NCBI GenBank assembly: GCA_016699715.1 | Contig: CP065007.1 | Coordinates: forward strand, 620,001 to 684,000 | Source: Candidatus Competibacteraceae bacterium | GTDB taxonomy: Bacteria > Pseudomonadota > Gammaproteobacteria > Competibacterales > Competibacteraceae | Length of the DNA stretch: 64,000 nt | Direction of reading: 5' to 3' | Notes under the pieces: generated by a model | The model's input: the letters and a program-made list of their open reading frames with translations, nothing else | Databases searched by the model: none | What the model was told of the DNA's origin: nothing | Part shown: positions 17,333-27,486 of the stretch, piece by piece | Numbering within the stretch: the first letter of the stretch is position 1 | Layout of the letters: each line of letters begins with the position of its first letter | Made by a program: the position numbers and the translations under genes

Positions 17333-20300
17333 ATGAATACCTTTTTTTCCGAGAACCTGGATTACATCTTCTTCCTCTACGGACTGTCGTTCGTGCTACT
17401 GGCAACGGTGGCGGCGACTCTCGGCGGTTGGGAAAAAACGCTACCGTGGCGGTGGTTGGCCGTGTTCGGTGTTCTTCACGGCTTGAACGAGTGGCTGGAT
17501 CTGCTGGCGTTCGGTTTGGGAGACTCACCGGTTTTCCAGGGTATTCGGCTGGCGGTGCTGGCGCTTTCCTTTCTGGCGCTGGTCGAGTTCGGCCGGCGCG
17601 GGATGACGGGCGACGGCTCGCGCTGCGGTGGATGGGTTTGGCTGGTGTTGCTGGGGCTGGCCGCCCTGGGTGGGCTGTCCGGAGAGACCAGCGGCTTGAA
17701 TGCCAGCTGCCGCTATGCGCTCGGCCTGAGCGGTGGCTTGTTGGCCGCCGCGTCGTTGTGGCGGGCCGGCGGAGCGACAGGAGAAGATCGGTGGTGCTTG
17801 CGGTTGGCTGCCATCTCCATGCTGGCCTACGGTCTGGCCGCTGGCCTGGTGGTTCCCAAGGCCGCGTTTTTCCCCGCTTCCTGGCCCAATCACGATAGTT
17901 TTTTGGCGCTGACCGGAATCCCCGTGCAATCTGTTCGCATGCTGTGCGCGCTGGGTATCATGATCGGCGTGTGGCTGCACGGACTGCGGGTGTCGAGCGT
18001 GCGGTTACGGCGCTCCGGACCGATTCCGCACTGGCTGTACCCGGCGCTGTTCGTATTGCTGGCGGGCTTGGGCGGGTGGGCGACCGACTGGCAGGGCCGG
18101 AGCGCCGCCGCCGAACTGCGGGAACGGCTGCTACAACAGGCACTAAAGATCGCTCAGACCATCAACCCCACCGAGGCGGCGGTCCTGAGCTTCACGGCGG
18201 CGGATTGGGGAACGCCGGCGTTCGAGCGGTTGCGCCGCCAGATGATCGCCTACGGTCGCTTCCTCAACCAGCGCAGTATCTACAGCATGGCCCTTCGCGA
18301 CGGCGCCATTACCTTCGGGCCGGAGAACCTGGAGGTGAACGATCCGCTGGCCTCGCCTCCCGGAACGCGGTACGAGCGGCCGCCGACGGGGTTGCTTGCC
18401 GTCTTTCAGGACAAACGTCCGATAACGGCGGGGCCGTTTGCCGATGAATACGGTGAGTTTGTCTCGGCCTTTGCGCCTGTGCTGGATCTGAATAGCGGCG
18501 CGGTCCTGCTGGTGGTCGGCTTGGATGTCCCGGCCGATGCGTGGAACGCCCGGATCGCGGCGAGCCGTCTGCCGCCGATTCTGGGTACGCTGATCCTGCT
18601 GCTGATTTTCCTGGTTGGAACGGGTGCCCTCCAGCGGTGGCGCCGGCATCCCACGGTGTACCCACGGCGCTGGCGCCATTTCGAGACTGTGCTGGTTGGC
18701 GTGCTGGCCTTGTTGTTAACGGCCGCCGTATCGTTTCTGGTGTTGCAGGAGGAAAGCCGTACGCGCCGCAACGACTTCGAGCGCCTGAGCGATGTCTACT
18801 GGGTCAACATCCGCGATATGCTCAATCAGTTTCAAGTCGCGCTGAGCGATCTGGCCCAGTTTTGCGCCGTCACCCCGTGGGTGGATCGCGAAACGTTTCA
18901 CGCCTTCGCCGCGCCGATGGCGAACAGAACCCAGGCCATTCAGGCTCTCGGCTGGGTCCGGCCGGCGCCGGAAGCCGAGCGGGAGCGTATCGAAGCCGAA
19001 CTGAGCCGGGAAATCGGCGACGAGATTGTCATCTGGGAATACGATACCGCCGGCCGGCGAGTGCCCGCCGCAGGTCGGCGGATTTATTATCCGGTGGTCG
19101 CGGTGGAACCGCTGGCCGGCAACCAAGCCGCCATCGGCTTCGATCAGGGCTCGGAGCCCTTGCGCCGCGCCGCGCTGGAGCGGGCCATCCGGACGGGGCT
19201 GCCAACGGCGAGCAATCCAGTTTTGCTGGTCCATGCCGACGAGTTGCGGCAGGGCCTACTGGTTTACCAGCCGGTGTTCGCGCCGGCCGCGCCGGGGTCC
19301 GGGAGCGCCGCTGGCGTCGAGCCCGCCGGGCGATTGCGCGGGGTGGCGCTGGGCGTGGTGCGTCTGCAATCCCTGCTCGCCCGATCCCTGCTGCGCAATG
19401 CCGATTCCATCGACAAGATCGCGGTGAGCCTGAAGGATCTGACGCCCACTTTGCGACCCAGCCTGTTGGCGATCTATTCCACTCCACCGACGACGCAGAA
19501 TGCGGGGGGTTTGGACTGGATCTCGTCCGGCCGGGGCGAGTTGCGGACCGCTTACCCACTGTTTGTCTTCGGCCGCGCCTATGCGGCTGTCATCCGCTCC
19601 ACCCCGGCGTTTTATGCCGCCCATCCGATGCGGGCCAGCGGTTGGGCGGCATTCGCGGGGCTGTTGCTGACCGTGGTGCTCACCGCCTTCGTCGGCTTTT
19701 TGCGCAACCGGCAGGTCTTTCTGGAACGGCAGATGGAAGCGCGCACGGCCGAGCTGCGCGCGCGGGAAGCGACCCTGCATAGCATCACCGATGCGGCCCG
19801 CGACGCCATCCTGATGATGGACCCGCAGGGGCGGATCAGCTTCTGGAATCCCGCCGCCGAACAGATTTTCGGCTACACCGGGGACGAGGCGATAGGGCGG
19901 GAACTGCATCCGTTGCTGGCGCCGGAACGCTATCACGATGCCCACTTGAAAGCATTTCCGGAGTTTCGGCGCAGCGGACATGGCAACGCGGTGGGCAAGA
20001 CCGTGGGCTTGCACGCCCTGCGCAAGGATGGGACGGAGATCGCGGTGGCGCTTTCCCTGTCCGCCGTATCGATCCGGGGTGAGTGGTACGCGGTGGGCGT
20101 GGTGCGCGACGAGACCGAGCGCCAGGCACGGGAGCAGGAGCTGCGCCGGTTGGCGACCACCGACCCGCTGACCGGGTTGGCCAATCGCCGCCATTTTCTT
20201 GTCCAAGTGGAACACGAGCTGGAGCGGTTTCAACGCTACGCCAAGCCGACGGCGCTGCTGATGCTGGATCTCGACCATTTCAAACAGGTCAACGATCGCC

Positions 20301-20650
20301 ACGGCCACGCTTCCGGCGATCGGGTGCTACAACATTTTGCCGCCGTCGCCCAACAGACGCTGCGAAAGGTCGATCTGGTCGGCCGGTTGGGCGGCGAGGA
20401 ATTCGCCGCGCTGTTGCCAAACACGGATGAAGAGGGCGCGTTGTTGCTGGCCGAGCGACTGCGGGAATGCCTGGCGACTTCGCCCGCCACCGGGGATGCC
20501 GGCGAGATTTTCTTCACGGTCAGCATCGGTCTGGCATCGTTTGCCGCCGCCGATCAGACGGCCAACATGATTCTGGCCCGCGCCGACCGGGCGCTGTACC
20601 GGGCCAAGGAAGCGGGCCGTAACCGGGTGGAGGTGGAACCGGTTCCATGA
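17333..20650 (+). CDS. Membrane-bound CHASE-PAS-GGDEF diguanylate cyclase
   Basis: An 1105-residue sensor enzyme. It has about seven N-terminal membrane segments (residues 1-225), a further helix and an extracytoplasmic region (about 230-400), and a helix near 410-430. A CHASE-like periplasmic domain follows (about 475-720, starting near RRNDFERLSDVYWVN), then a helix near 770, a PAS domain (about 815-925) and a C-terminal GGDEF domain. The active site is GGEEF near residue 1020, preceded by RKVD five residues upstream, the RxxD inhibitory site. It should make c-di-GMP and be product-inhibited. The signal is unknown. Confidence 0.9.
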   Translation: MNTFFSENLDYIFFLYGLSFVLLATVAATLGGWEKTLPWRWLAVFGVLHGLNEWLDLLAFGLGDSPVFQGIRLAVLALSFLALVEFGRRGMTGDGSRCGGWVWLVLLGLAALGGLSGETSGLNASCRYALGLSGGLLAAASLWRAGGATGEDRWCLRLAAISMLAYGLAAGLVVPKAAFFPASWPNHDSFLALTGIPVQSVRMLCALGIMIGVWLHGLRVSSVRLRRSGPIPHWLYPALFVLLAGLGGWATDWQGRSAAAELRERLLQQALKIAQTINPTEAAVLSFTAADWGTPAFERLRRQMIAYGRFLNQRSIYSMALRDGAITFGPENLEVNDPLASPPGTRYERPPTGLLAVFQDKRPITAGPFADEYGEFVSAFAPVLDLNSGAVLLVVGLDVPADAWNARIAASRLPPILGTLILLLIFLVGTGALQRWRRHPTVYPRRWRHFETVLVGVLALLLTAAVSFLVLQEESRTRRNDFERLSDVYWVNIRDMLNQFQVALSDLAQFCAVTPWVDRETFHAFAAPMANRTQAIQALGWVRPAPEAERERIEAELSREIGDEIVIWEYDTAGRRVPAAGRRIYYPVVAVEPLAGNQAAIGFDQGSEPLRRAALERAIRTGLPTASNPVLLVHADELRQGLLVYQPVFAPAAPGSGSAAGVEPAGRLRGVALGVVRLQSLLARSLLRNADSIDKIAVSLKDLTPTLRPSLLAIYSTPPTTQNAGGLDWISSGRGELRTAYPLFVFGRAYAAVIRSTPAFYAAHPMRASGWAAFAGLLLTVVLTAFVGFLRNRQVFLERQMEARTAELRAREATLHSITDAARDAILMMDPQGRISFWNPAAEQIFGYTGDEAIGRELHPLLAPERYHDAHLKAFPEFRRSGHGNAVGKTVGLHALRKDGTEIAVALSLSAVSIRGEWYAVGVVRDETERQAREQELRRLATTDPLTGLANRRHFLVQVEHELERFQRYAKPTALLMLDLDHFKQVNDRHGHASGDRVLQHFAAVAQQTLRKVDLVGRLGGEEFAALLPNTDEEGALLLAERLRECLATSPATGDAGEIFFTVSIGLASFAAADQTANMILARADRALYRAKEAGRNRVEVEPVP

Positions 20651-20791
20651 TGGATTCCAGAGAAGATGGTGCGGCGCCCGGATGGAACGTACTATCCCGA
20701 CATGCCCACTGCTACCCCGTTAACTCCTTTTAAAACCGAATGATTATTCGGATGTTCGGTCGAGCACCCTGTCCTTGTAGGAGGCACCGCG

Positions 20792-23700
20792 ATGGGTACA
20801 CAAGAAACGTGGCTGGTTTCGCGGCACAGCCTGTTCGGACTGGTTGCCGCCATCGGCGTGGTGATGACGCTGCTGCTGGCCGGTTGGGGCATGGCGGCCT
20901 ATCAGCAGATTGAATCCGAGGTCGAAGCGACCCTGCGCGCCGGTCTTAAAAATGTGGCCTTGCCGCTGAACGCGCTGTTTGAAAAAGTGCGGGTGACGGC
21001 TACGCGCGCGGCCGTGCTGGTCGCCGACCGTACCCCAGCCGACCTGGAAGACCGACTGGACCTGCTGGCGTGTGCGCTCGACGAAGGGTTCCAGATAGTC
21101 TGGTATGACGCCGGCAACCGCGAACGATCGCGGGGTGGTCACGATTCGGGCGCGCTGGCGGCGCTGGTCCTTCCACCGCCCGCCGCGCCGCTGCTGGGTC
21201 ATGCGCCGCTACCCGCCATTGCCGTGCCGGCGGCGATTTTGGCCACGGCCCGCGCCAGGAGCGGAGACGCCAACTATCTGAGCGCGCCGTTCCAGCAGGG
21301 CGGCAACTGGTTCGCCGCTCTCACCCAGCCGATCCGGACGCCTGCCGATACCGGCGATCTGCTAGTGGTCATTTTCCCGGTTACGCCGATCATGGCGTGG
21401 TGGTCGCGGCTCGATTTGCCGGAGGATTCGGCCGTGGCGGTCGTGGACCACGAGCGATTGTGGCTGCGGCGCCCCTTTCTGCCGAAAGAAGTGGGGCGCG
21501 ACATTGCCAAGGGTCCGTTGGTCGCCGCCATCCGGGCGGCGGGCGGGCAGGCGGGATTGACCACCTTCGTGCCGACCTACACCGACCGGGTGCCGCGCTA
21601 TGTGGCCTGGCTGCCGCTACTCCGCGACCGGATGTATCTGGCTGCCGGTTTTTCGACGACGCATGTGTGGGTACTCTGGTTTCACCATTACGGCTGGTCG
21701 CTGGTGGCATCGGTCACGGCGCTGGTGGTGGCTTTGAGCATCCTGTTGCTGGCCAGCCGATCCGTGCTCCGTGGCATTCAGGCGAAAAATACGGCGCTGG
21801 CGGCTTTAACCGAGAGTGAGTGCAGGGCGCAAGCGTTGTTGAGCGCCATTCCGGATCTGATGTTCCGGCTGGACCGTGACGGTGTTTTTCTGGAGTACAA
21901 AGCCAGAAAATCCGAGCTTCACGGGCAATCGCTGGACACCCTTGTCGGCAGGAACAATCACGACATCACTCCGCCCGTATTCGCCGATTTGGTGCAGCGC
22001 CATACCGACGCGGCCCTGGCTGGTGGCGGCATGCAGCGCTTTGAGTTTCAACTGCCCGTTGGCGGTGGCGACCCGCGTGATTACGAAGCGCGGATGAGCG
22101 CCAGTGGCCCGGCCGAAGTGACGGCTATCGTGCGCGACATCACCGAACGCAAGCAGGTCGAGGAGCGGTTGCGGCAGGCGGCGATGGTGTTTGAGAACAC
22201 CCGCGACGGCGTGATGATCGTCAATCTCGACCAGCGCATCCTCGCCGTCAACCGGGCTTTCACCGAGATTACCGGTTATATCGAAGCCGAAATACTGGAT
22301 CAGAATCCCCACATCCTGCAATCCGGCCGGCACGATCGGGCCTTTTATCAGCTGATGTGGGCCAGCATCCTGCAAACGGGCTACTGGCAGGGCGAACTGT
22401 GGAACCGGCGCAAGAACGGCGAGCTATACCCGCAATGGCTCACCATCAGCACCGTGCGCGACGAACACGGCGAGCCGACGCATTACGTCGGTGTATTGAC
22501 CGATATCAGCCAGCTCAAGCGCGCCGAAGAACGACTGGTTCATCTGGTTCACTACGACCCGCTGACCGATCTGCCCAACCGGCTGCTGGCGCAGTCGCGG
22601 CTGGCGCACGCCGTGGACCAGGCCCAGCGGCACGAGCAACGGGTCGGTGTGCTGCTGCTCGACCTGGACCGCTTCAAAACCGTCAACGACAGCTTGGGCC
22701 ATCCGGCCGGCGACGCACTGCTGTGCGCTATCGCCCTGCGGCTGCGGGAGCGGCTGCGGGAAGAGGATACCCTGGCCCGGCTGGGCGGCGACGAATTCCT
22801 GGTGGTGTTGGAGCATCTGCCCCGTCCGGAAGAAGCCGCCTCGGTGGCCCAAAATCTGCTCGATCTGCTGACGCAACCCTTTATGCTACCGGACGGGTCG
22901 GAAGTGTATGTCAACGCCAGCATTGGCATCAGTCTCTACCCGGACGACGGTAGCAGCGCCGCTGATCTGATCCAGTATGCCGACACCGCCGTTTATCAGG
23001 CCAAGGAACAGGGGCGCAATACCTATCGTTTCTACACCGAGGCACTAACCCGGGCCGCGCACGAGCGGCTGGATCTGGAGCGACGGTTGCGAGGGGCGCT
23101 GGAGCGGGACGAGTTCCTGCTGCACTACCAGCCGCAGCTGTCGGTGATCGAAGGGCGGATCATCGGAGTGGAAGCGCTGGTGCGCTGGCAACCTCCGGGC
23201 CAGGCGCTGGTGTCGCCGGCTCGCTTCATCCCACTGGCGGAGGAGACTGGGCTGATCGTGCCCTTGGGCGAATGGGTATTGCGAACCGCCTGCGCCCAGG
23301 CTCAGGCATGGCGGCTGGCCGGTTGGCCGTCCTTGTTGATGGCGGTCAATCTCTCCGCCCGCCAGATCCGGCAGCCGGACCTGGTCGGACGGGTGCGGGC
23401 CGCTCTGGCCGATAGTGGCCTGCCGGCGGAGTACCTGGAATTGGAGATCACCGAAAGCGGTTTGATGGAGCAGGGCGAGCAGGCCGAGACCATTTTGCGA
23501 GCCTTGAAGGAAACCGGGGTACGGCTGGCCATCGACGACTTCGGCACCGGCTATTCTTCGCTGGCCTACCTCAAGCGCTTTCCCATCGACCAACTCAAGA
23601 TCGACCAGGGCTTCGTGCGCGACATCCCGCACGATCCCAACGACATGGAAATTGCCGCCGCCATCATCGCCTTGGCGCATACCCTGCGGCTGGAGGTGCT

Positions 23701-23842
23701 GGCGGAAGGGGTGGAAACGACCGAGCAGTTGGCCTTCCTGCGCGAGCACGGTTGTAAGCTGTGCCAAGGCTATCTGTTTAGTCGCCCCGTCCCGCCGGAG
23801 GATCTGGCGCTGTTGCTGGCCGCCCCGCCGGTGGTGAAGTAG
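20792..23842 (+). CDS. PAS-PAS-GGDEF-EAL c-di-GMP turnover protein
   Basis: A 1016-residue membrane protein. A first helix (about 12-35), a periplasmic cache-like region (about 35-290) and a second helix (about 300-320) precede PAS domains near 347-455 and 463-580. GGDEF near residue 664 is intact, with REED as RxxD site. The EAL domain starts at GVEALVRW near 790 and retains the catalytic stretch DDFGTGYSSLAYL and KIDQGFV. Both cyclase and phosphodiesterase activities are therefore possible, although such composites often use one. It follows the other c-di-GMP gene by 141 bases on the same strand. Confidence 0.92.
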   Translation: MGTQETWLVSRHSLFGLVAAIGVVMTLLLAGWGMAAYQQIESEVEATLRAGLKNVALPLNALFEKVRVTATRAAVLVADRTPADLEDRLDLLACALDEGFQIVWYDAGNRERSRGGHDSGALAALVLPPPAAPLLGHAPLPAIAVPAAILATARARSGDANYLSAPFQQGGNWFAALTQPIRTPADTGDLLVVIFPVTPIMAWWSRLDLPEDSAVAVVDHERLWLRRPFLPKEVGRDIAKGPLVAAIRAAGGQAGLTTFVPTYTDRVPRYVAWLPLLRDRMYLAAGFSTTHVWVLWFHHYGWSLVASVTALVVALSILLLASRSVLRGIQAKNTALAALTESECRAQALLSAIPDLMFRLDRDGVFLEYKARKSELHGQSLDTLVGRNNHDITPPVFADLVQRHTDAALAGGGMQRFEFQLPVGGGDPRDYEARMSASGPAEVTAIVRDITERKQVEERLRQAAMVFENTRDGVMIVNLDQRILAVNRAFTEITGYIEAEILDQNPHILQSGRHDRAFYQLMWASILQTGYWQGELWNRRKNGELYPQWLTISTVRDEHGEPTHYVGVLTDISQLKRAEERLVHLVHYDPLTDLPNRLLAQSRLAHAVDQAQRHEQRVGVLLLDLDRFKTVNDSLGHPAGDALLCAIALRLRERLREEDTLARLGGDEFLVVLEHLPRPEEAASVAQNLLDLLTQPFMLPDGSEVYVNASIGISLYPDDGSSAADLIQYADTAVYQAKEQGRNTYRFYTEALTRAAHERLDLERRLRGALERDEFLLHYQPQLSVIEGRIIGVEALVRWQPPGQALVSPARFIPLAEETGLIVPLGEWVLRTACAQAQAWRLAGWPSLLMAVNLSARQIRQPDLVGRVRAALADSGLPAEYLELEITESGLMEQGEQAETILRALKETGVRLAIDDFGTGYSSLAYLKRFPIDQLKIDQGFVRDIPHDPNDMEIAAAIIALAHTLRLEVLAEGVETTEQLAFLREHGCKLCQGYLFSRPVPPEDLALLLAAPPVVK

Positions 23843-23880
23843 CTGGAACGGCGTGCTTGTTCGGCGCCGGCGCGAAGGCG

Positions 23881-24828
23881 TCAAATCTCCAGGGAGCCGC
23901 AGCGGCCCCACTTCGCCGGTTCCCAAGGGGTATTCGGGTTGGCGAAAAGATAGCGAAAATTGCCTTTGTGGGAAAAACCCAAGCCAAACTTTTTGTTCTT
24001 ACCCTGTTCCAGCTTGACCGTGGTCGGCGCTTTGATGTGTTTGTCGACGTTGCCGCCCTCGCCCCATTCGACGATGGTCCAGGTGACGCGATCCGTGCCG
24101 AGAACCGTAATCCCTTCCACCAGGGCGATGTGTTTGTGAGGGTTGTCGGGAGTGACGGTAATCAACACGTCGCCATCGCAAATCCCGGCGAGGGAGCGCC
24201 GGGGTTCGAGCGGCACGTAGGGCGCCGTCGCCAGTTCGGCCTGACCCCAACCCGTCTCGAGCTGTTTCTCCGTGCTCCACGACATCAGCTTGCCGGGTTC
24301 GCCCGAGCCCCACACCCCGATGCCGATCCCCGGCGAGACGCCGTGGTAATTGCCGACCAGCCCGTTGCAATCCAGGCCTAGAAACTGTTTGGCGTACTGG
24401 TCGATGGTCGAAAAAGCCTTGCCCTTGCCGATGCGCCCGCACCGCCACGCCAGGCGAATCGTATCGGCGATCTCGCTGGGCGAGCCTTTGCCCCGGTAGG
24501 AACGGTTGATGCCCACTTTATAAAAGGGTTTCGTGGAGTCGATGACATCGTCTTGGGGAAAACGGAAGGTCGAATGCAAATGCTTGGCCCCGAGGATTTT
24601 GGTCACGGCGGAGACGAGGCTGTTTCGCTCGGTTTCACACTCGGCGCGAGTCCCATTCTGGTAGCGCGTGATGTTGACCGCTGCGAACAGCTTTTGTCGC
24701 GGGTCGTTGATCAGCAGGCTGTGGTAGTTCAGCACGTATTGGCTGGGGCTGATTTTGCTCGACCGCACCCGAGGTTTGGGGTGGCCGATGGCGTGCGGAG
24801 TTTGAGTTGCGACGGTGCGCGGTAACAT
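23881..24828 (-). CDS. NlpC/P60-like papain-fold protein, function unknown
   Basis: A 315-residue protein without a recognised name. Residues 151-161 (GLDCNGLVGNY) look like the nucleophile-Cys helix of papain-like amidases. Residues 217-240 contain CDGDVLI followed by HKHIALVEG, matching the GD-loop and catalytic His strand of NlpC/P60. The conserved aromatic stretch WTIVEWGEGG follows. The first 100 residues match nothing and there is no clear signal peptide. I chose the ATG at 24828, which has a ggggggac ribosome-binding site. Its neighbours are unrelated. A cysteine peptidase or amidase activity is inferred, not shown. Confidence 0.6.
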   Translation of the reverse strand: MLPRTVATQTPHAIGHPKPRVRSSKISPSQYVLNYHSLLINDPRQKLFAAVNITRYQNGTRAECETERNSLVSAVTKILGAKHLHSTFRFPQDDVIDSTKPFYKVGINRSYRGKGSPSEIADTIRLAWRCGRIGKGKAFSTIDQYAKQFLGLDCNGLVGNYHGVSPGIGIGVWGSGEPGKLMSWSTEKQLETGWGQAELATAPYVPLEPRRSLAGICDGDVLITVTPDNPHKHIALVEGITVLGTDRVTWTIVEWGEGGNVDKHIKAPTTVKLEQGKNKKFGLGFSHKGNFRYLFANPNTPWEPAKWGRCGSLEI

Positions 24829-25151
24829 GCGAAGTCCCCCCGAGAAAAAGACTGGTTGATTTTCCGAAGCGAGATCGATCCGCGTCCGATCGCATGGCAA
24901 AGACTGGGCGAAGAGCGAGCCCCGGACACAGGCTGCTATCGGGTTCGAGCCAGCGCGCGACAGAGTTCCACGATGTCGTGAGCGGCGAGCCAGCGGAAGC
25001 GGATACCCTATATAGTTTAGCGGTTTGCTCTGGAATAGTGATTCGCTGTGACAGGCTTGAAAAAATTAAGCACGTTTCGTGATGGGTGGGGAAGCCCTTG
25101 GAATTCCCGGTGCCGGAACCCGGTTTCCCGGATTCCGGCCTGCTCACGAAA
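24829..25151. other. Intergenic region between GH57 gene and NlpC-like gene
   Basis: No coding sequence is convincing here. A GC-rich imperfect stem-loop with arms ccggaa / ttccgg lies at 25113-25138, about 15 bases past the GH57 stop, and may be its 3' end structure although it lacks a T run. An AT-rich stretch near 25010-25022 (ctatatagttta) could hold promoter elements for the downstream minus-strand gene. Confidence 0.5.
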
Positions 25152-27278
25152 TCAAGCCAGATACACCCGCTCCAGCGCCCCACGCGAGACGTTGCCCTTG
25201 CCGTCCTCGGCCTCGATGTAATAGCGCAGGTCACCGGCGCCGACCGGCAACTTGGCGGTGTAGTAGTTGGCGACGATGGCCGCGCCGGTTTGCGACGGAT
25301 ACGGGCCGTTGTCGGTCATCGCCAGACGGGTTTCGCCCGTGGCGGCGCGCAGCACCAGCGTCACCCGCTTCAGACCGGCGATGTCGTACACGAAGGTATG
25401 CACCGTGCCTTCGCGCGGCGCGTCCAGCAGGCAACCCTGACCCCAGCGCTTGCCACCCGGATTTTCCGGCGTGACCCACGGCGCGAAGATGGTGGGACCG
25501 GTGCGATCCTTGCTCGCCGACAAGAGCGCATCGACTTCGCTCTTGACCATGGCGTAACCGGCGTTGGTGGCATTGGTGACCTGCTGATCCCAGATGTGTT
25601 GCCCGGTCCAGTACCAGTAGCAACTGGTTTCGGCGGTCAGCATCAGCCGGCTGATGTCGTCCAGCCACGGCTTGCCGGGGACGGCGTCCTCCAGCGCATG
25701 AACCACGTTCTGGAACGCGGTCAGCACCGCCCAGGAATTCAGGTCGGGCGAATAGGGCTGGTCGTAGCGGCTGAACCACTTCATGAATTGCGGATCGCCG
25801 TTGTCGGCGCCGGCCCAGGAACCCGGTTCGATATGCGCCGCCTGGCTAGGATCGGGCGGGAAACGGTCGAGATAATCATGCGTCGTGGTCAGTTCGAAAC
25901 GCGGATCGCCCTGTAGCCACCGCACCATTTCTCCGGTGTTATGGTTGTAGTAACTGTCGGCGCCGCCGCCATGGTTGTCGCCGTCGGAGTGCAGCAGGAA
26001 AAACGGCGGATGCTGCGGATCGAAGGCGCCGGTTTCGACGATCTGGTTGTAGACCTGCCCCAGCACGTCGGGATATTGCAATGCTCCGAAGCCGCCGCGG
26101 GCATCCTCGTTACCGATATAGCGCTCGGCCGGCACCGCGATGATCTGGTGAATCTGGCCTTCCGGGTCTTCGTATTGCACGTATTCCGGCTTGAGCAGGC
26201 TCGGGGAAATTTTCGATCCCGCCCAGATATTCCGCAGTTGCAGCCAGTCATTGACCGGCGGATTAACCTGATCGGCCGGGTTGGGCGGCAACATGCCTTC
26301 GTTGATTCCGGCGTAGGGATAGTCCCGGCAGGCCCGGAAGCGGTGGATGGAATCGTAAATTACCGCCCGGATGCCGGCCTGGTTCAGTGCCGGAATCATG
26401 CGGACATGGAAGGCGGTTTCCGGTGGAAACATCACGCTGGACGCTTCGATGCCAAACGCGGAACGGATGATGTTGCGGTGCCATTCGACCTGTTTGACGA
26501 TGTTGCGGGCCGGGGTCAGCGCCATCAGCGGATGAAAGAAACCGAATGCCGAGAAATCCACCCGGGGGTGACCCAGTTCGGTCTTTTCCTGGGCGACGGC
26601 GCGCAATTCGTTGTTCCAGCCGCCGAAGCGCCCACCGCACAGACCATCGGCGGCGCAGCGGTCCAGTTGCTCGATCAGCGAGCCGCTCCAACTGGTGGAC
26701 AGTCCGGCGTGAGGCAGCCCGCCGCCGACGTACTGGCGCACGGCGTTCGGGATGAAATGGGTGTAGGGGCCGCCACGCGCCCCGAAGATCGAGTCCTTTT
26801 CGCCGTCCCAGTACATCCGGTCGGTGGCGTTGTAGTAGGGCTGGTGCATGTGTTTGTGGATGCCGAAGTACAGCTTGACCGGCGTATCGCCCGGTCCGGT
26901 TGCCACCCGAACGACCGGTTGGGCCTTGGCGTTTGGCGCGATCCGCAACTGGCGGAACTCCTTGACCCAGTCATCACCCCCGGCCTGCTGGATGTCGGCC
27001 TTGCGGCAGCCTTCCGCCTGCACGGTGAAGGTGTTGGGCCAGAGCAGGCCGGCGGGGATGCCGGCGGCATACTGGTAATCGCCTTCGATCACTGTTTCTT
27101 CCAGCGCCTTGCCCGCGATCAGACGTTGTCCCTCGGGCGTATGCAGAATAATCTGCGGGAAGGGGACCGGACCATCGGCGACGAAGGCGATGGAAAACGC
27201 CGGATTCTTGCCGGATTCATCGCATTGCAGCGAGTCGGGCAGTTCGATACGCAGGATACGAGTGAAGACCTCAGTCAT
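25152..27278 (-). CDS. Glycoside hydrolase family 57 protein
   Basis: A 708-residue protein. After an N-terminal beta-rich region of about 130 residues, the GH57 domain starts with YFGIHKHMHQPYYN (conserved HQP motif of region 1). It continues through the HPLM segment near FGFFHPLMAL and an acidic MFPPETAFHVRM segment. The C-terminal part looks like a beta-sandwich carbohydrate-binding module. GH57 enzymes act on alpha-glucans (amylase, branching or pullulanase activity). The exact specificity is not readable. No signal peptide was seen, so cytoplasmic glycogen or maltodextrin is the likely substrate. Divergent from pyruvate kinase. Confidence 0.85.
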   Translation of the reverse strand: MTEVFTRILRIELPDSLQCDESGKNPAFSIAFVADGPVPFPQIILHTPEGQRLIAGKALEETVIEGDYQYAAGIPAGLLWPNTFTVQAEGCRKADIQQAGGDDWVKEFRQLRIAPNAKAQPVVRVATGPGDTPVKLYFGIHKHMHQPYYNATDRMYWDGEKDSIFGARGGPYTHFIPNAVRQYVGGGLPHAGLSTSWSGSLIEQLDRCAADGLCGGRFGGWNNELRAVAQEKTELGHPRVDFSAFGFFHPLMALTPARNIVKQVEWHRNIIRSAFGIEASSVMFPPETAFHVRMIPALNQAGIRAVIYDSIHRFRACRDYPYAGINEGMLPPNPADQVNPPVNDWLQLRNIWAGSKISPSLLKPEYVQYEDPEGQIHQIIAVPAERYIGNEDARGGFGALQYPDVLGQVYNQIVETGAFDPQHPPFFLLHSDGDNHGGGADSYYNHNTGEMVRWLQGDPRFELTTTHDYLDRFPPDPSQAAHIEPGSWAGADNGDPQFMKWFSRYDQPYSPDLNSWAVLTAFQNVVHALEDAVPGKPWLDDISRLMLTAETSCYWYWTGQHIWDQQVTNATNAGYAMVKSEVDALLSASKDRTGPTIFAPWVTPENPGGKRWGQGCLLDAPREGTVHTFVYDIAGLKRVTLVLRAATGETRLAMTDNGPYPSQTGAAIVANYYTAKLPVGAGDLRYYIEAEDGKGNVSRGALERVYLA

Positions 27279-27486
27279 TGCTTAACCTCGTGTGGGTTCT
27301 ACAGGGATGGAGTGAGTTTAGACCGCCGGACGCGACTTGCCGCCAATACCCCGAAACGGTTGGCTGGCCGCGCAAACCGCTTTGAGCGGTCGGTGGCCTC
27401 CTTTACACTTCGCGAACCCGACCAGAAAAATAAGCATTTGATTGTTTTTGTTTTTATCCACTCTTTCAGCAAGGGGCGCGGCAAGC

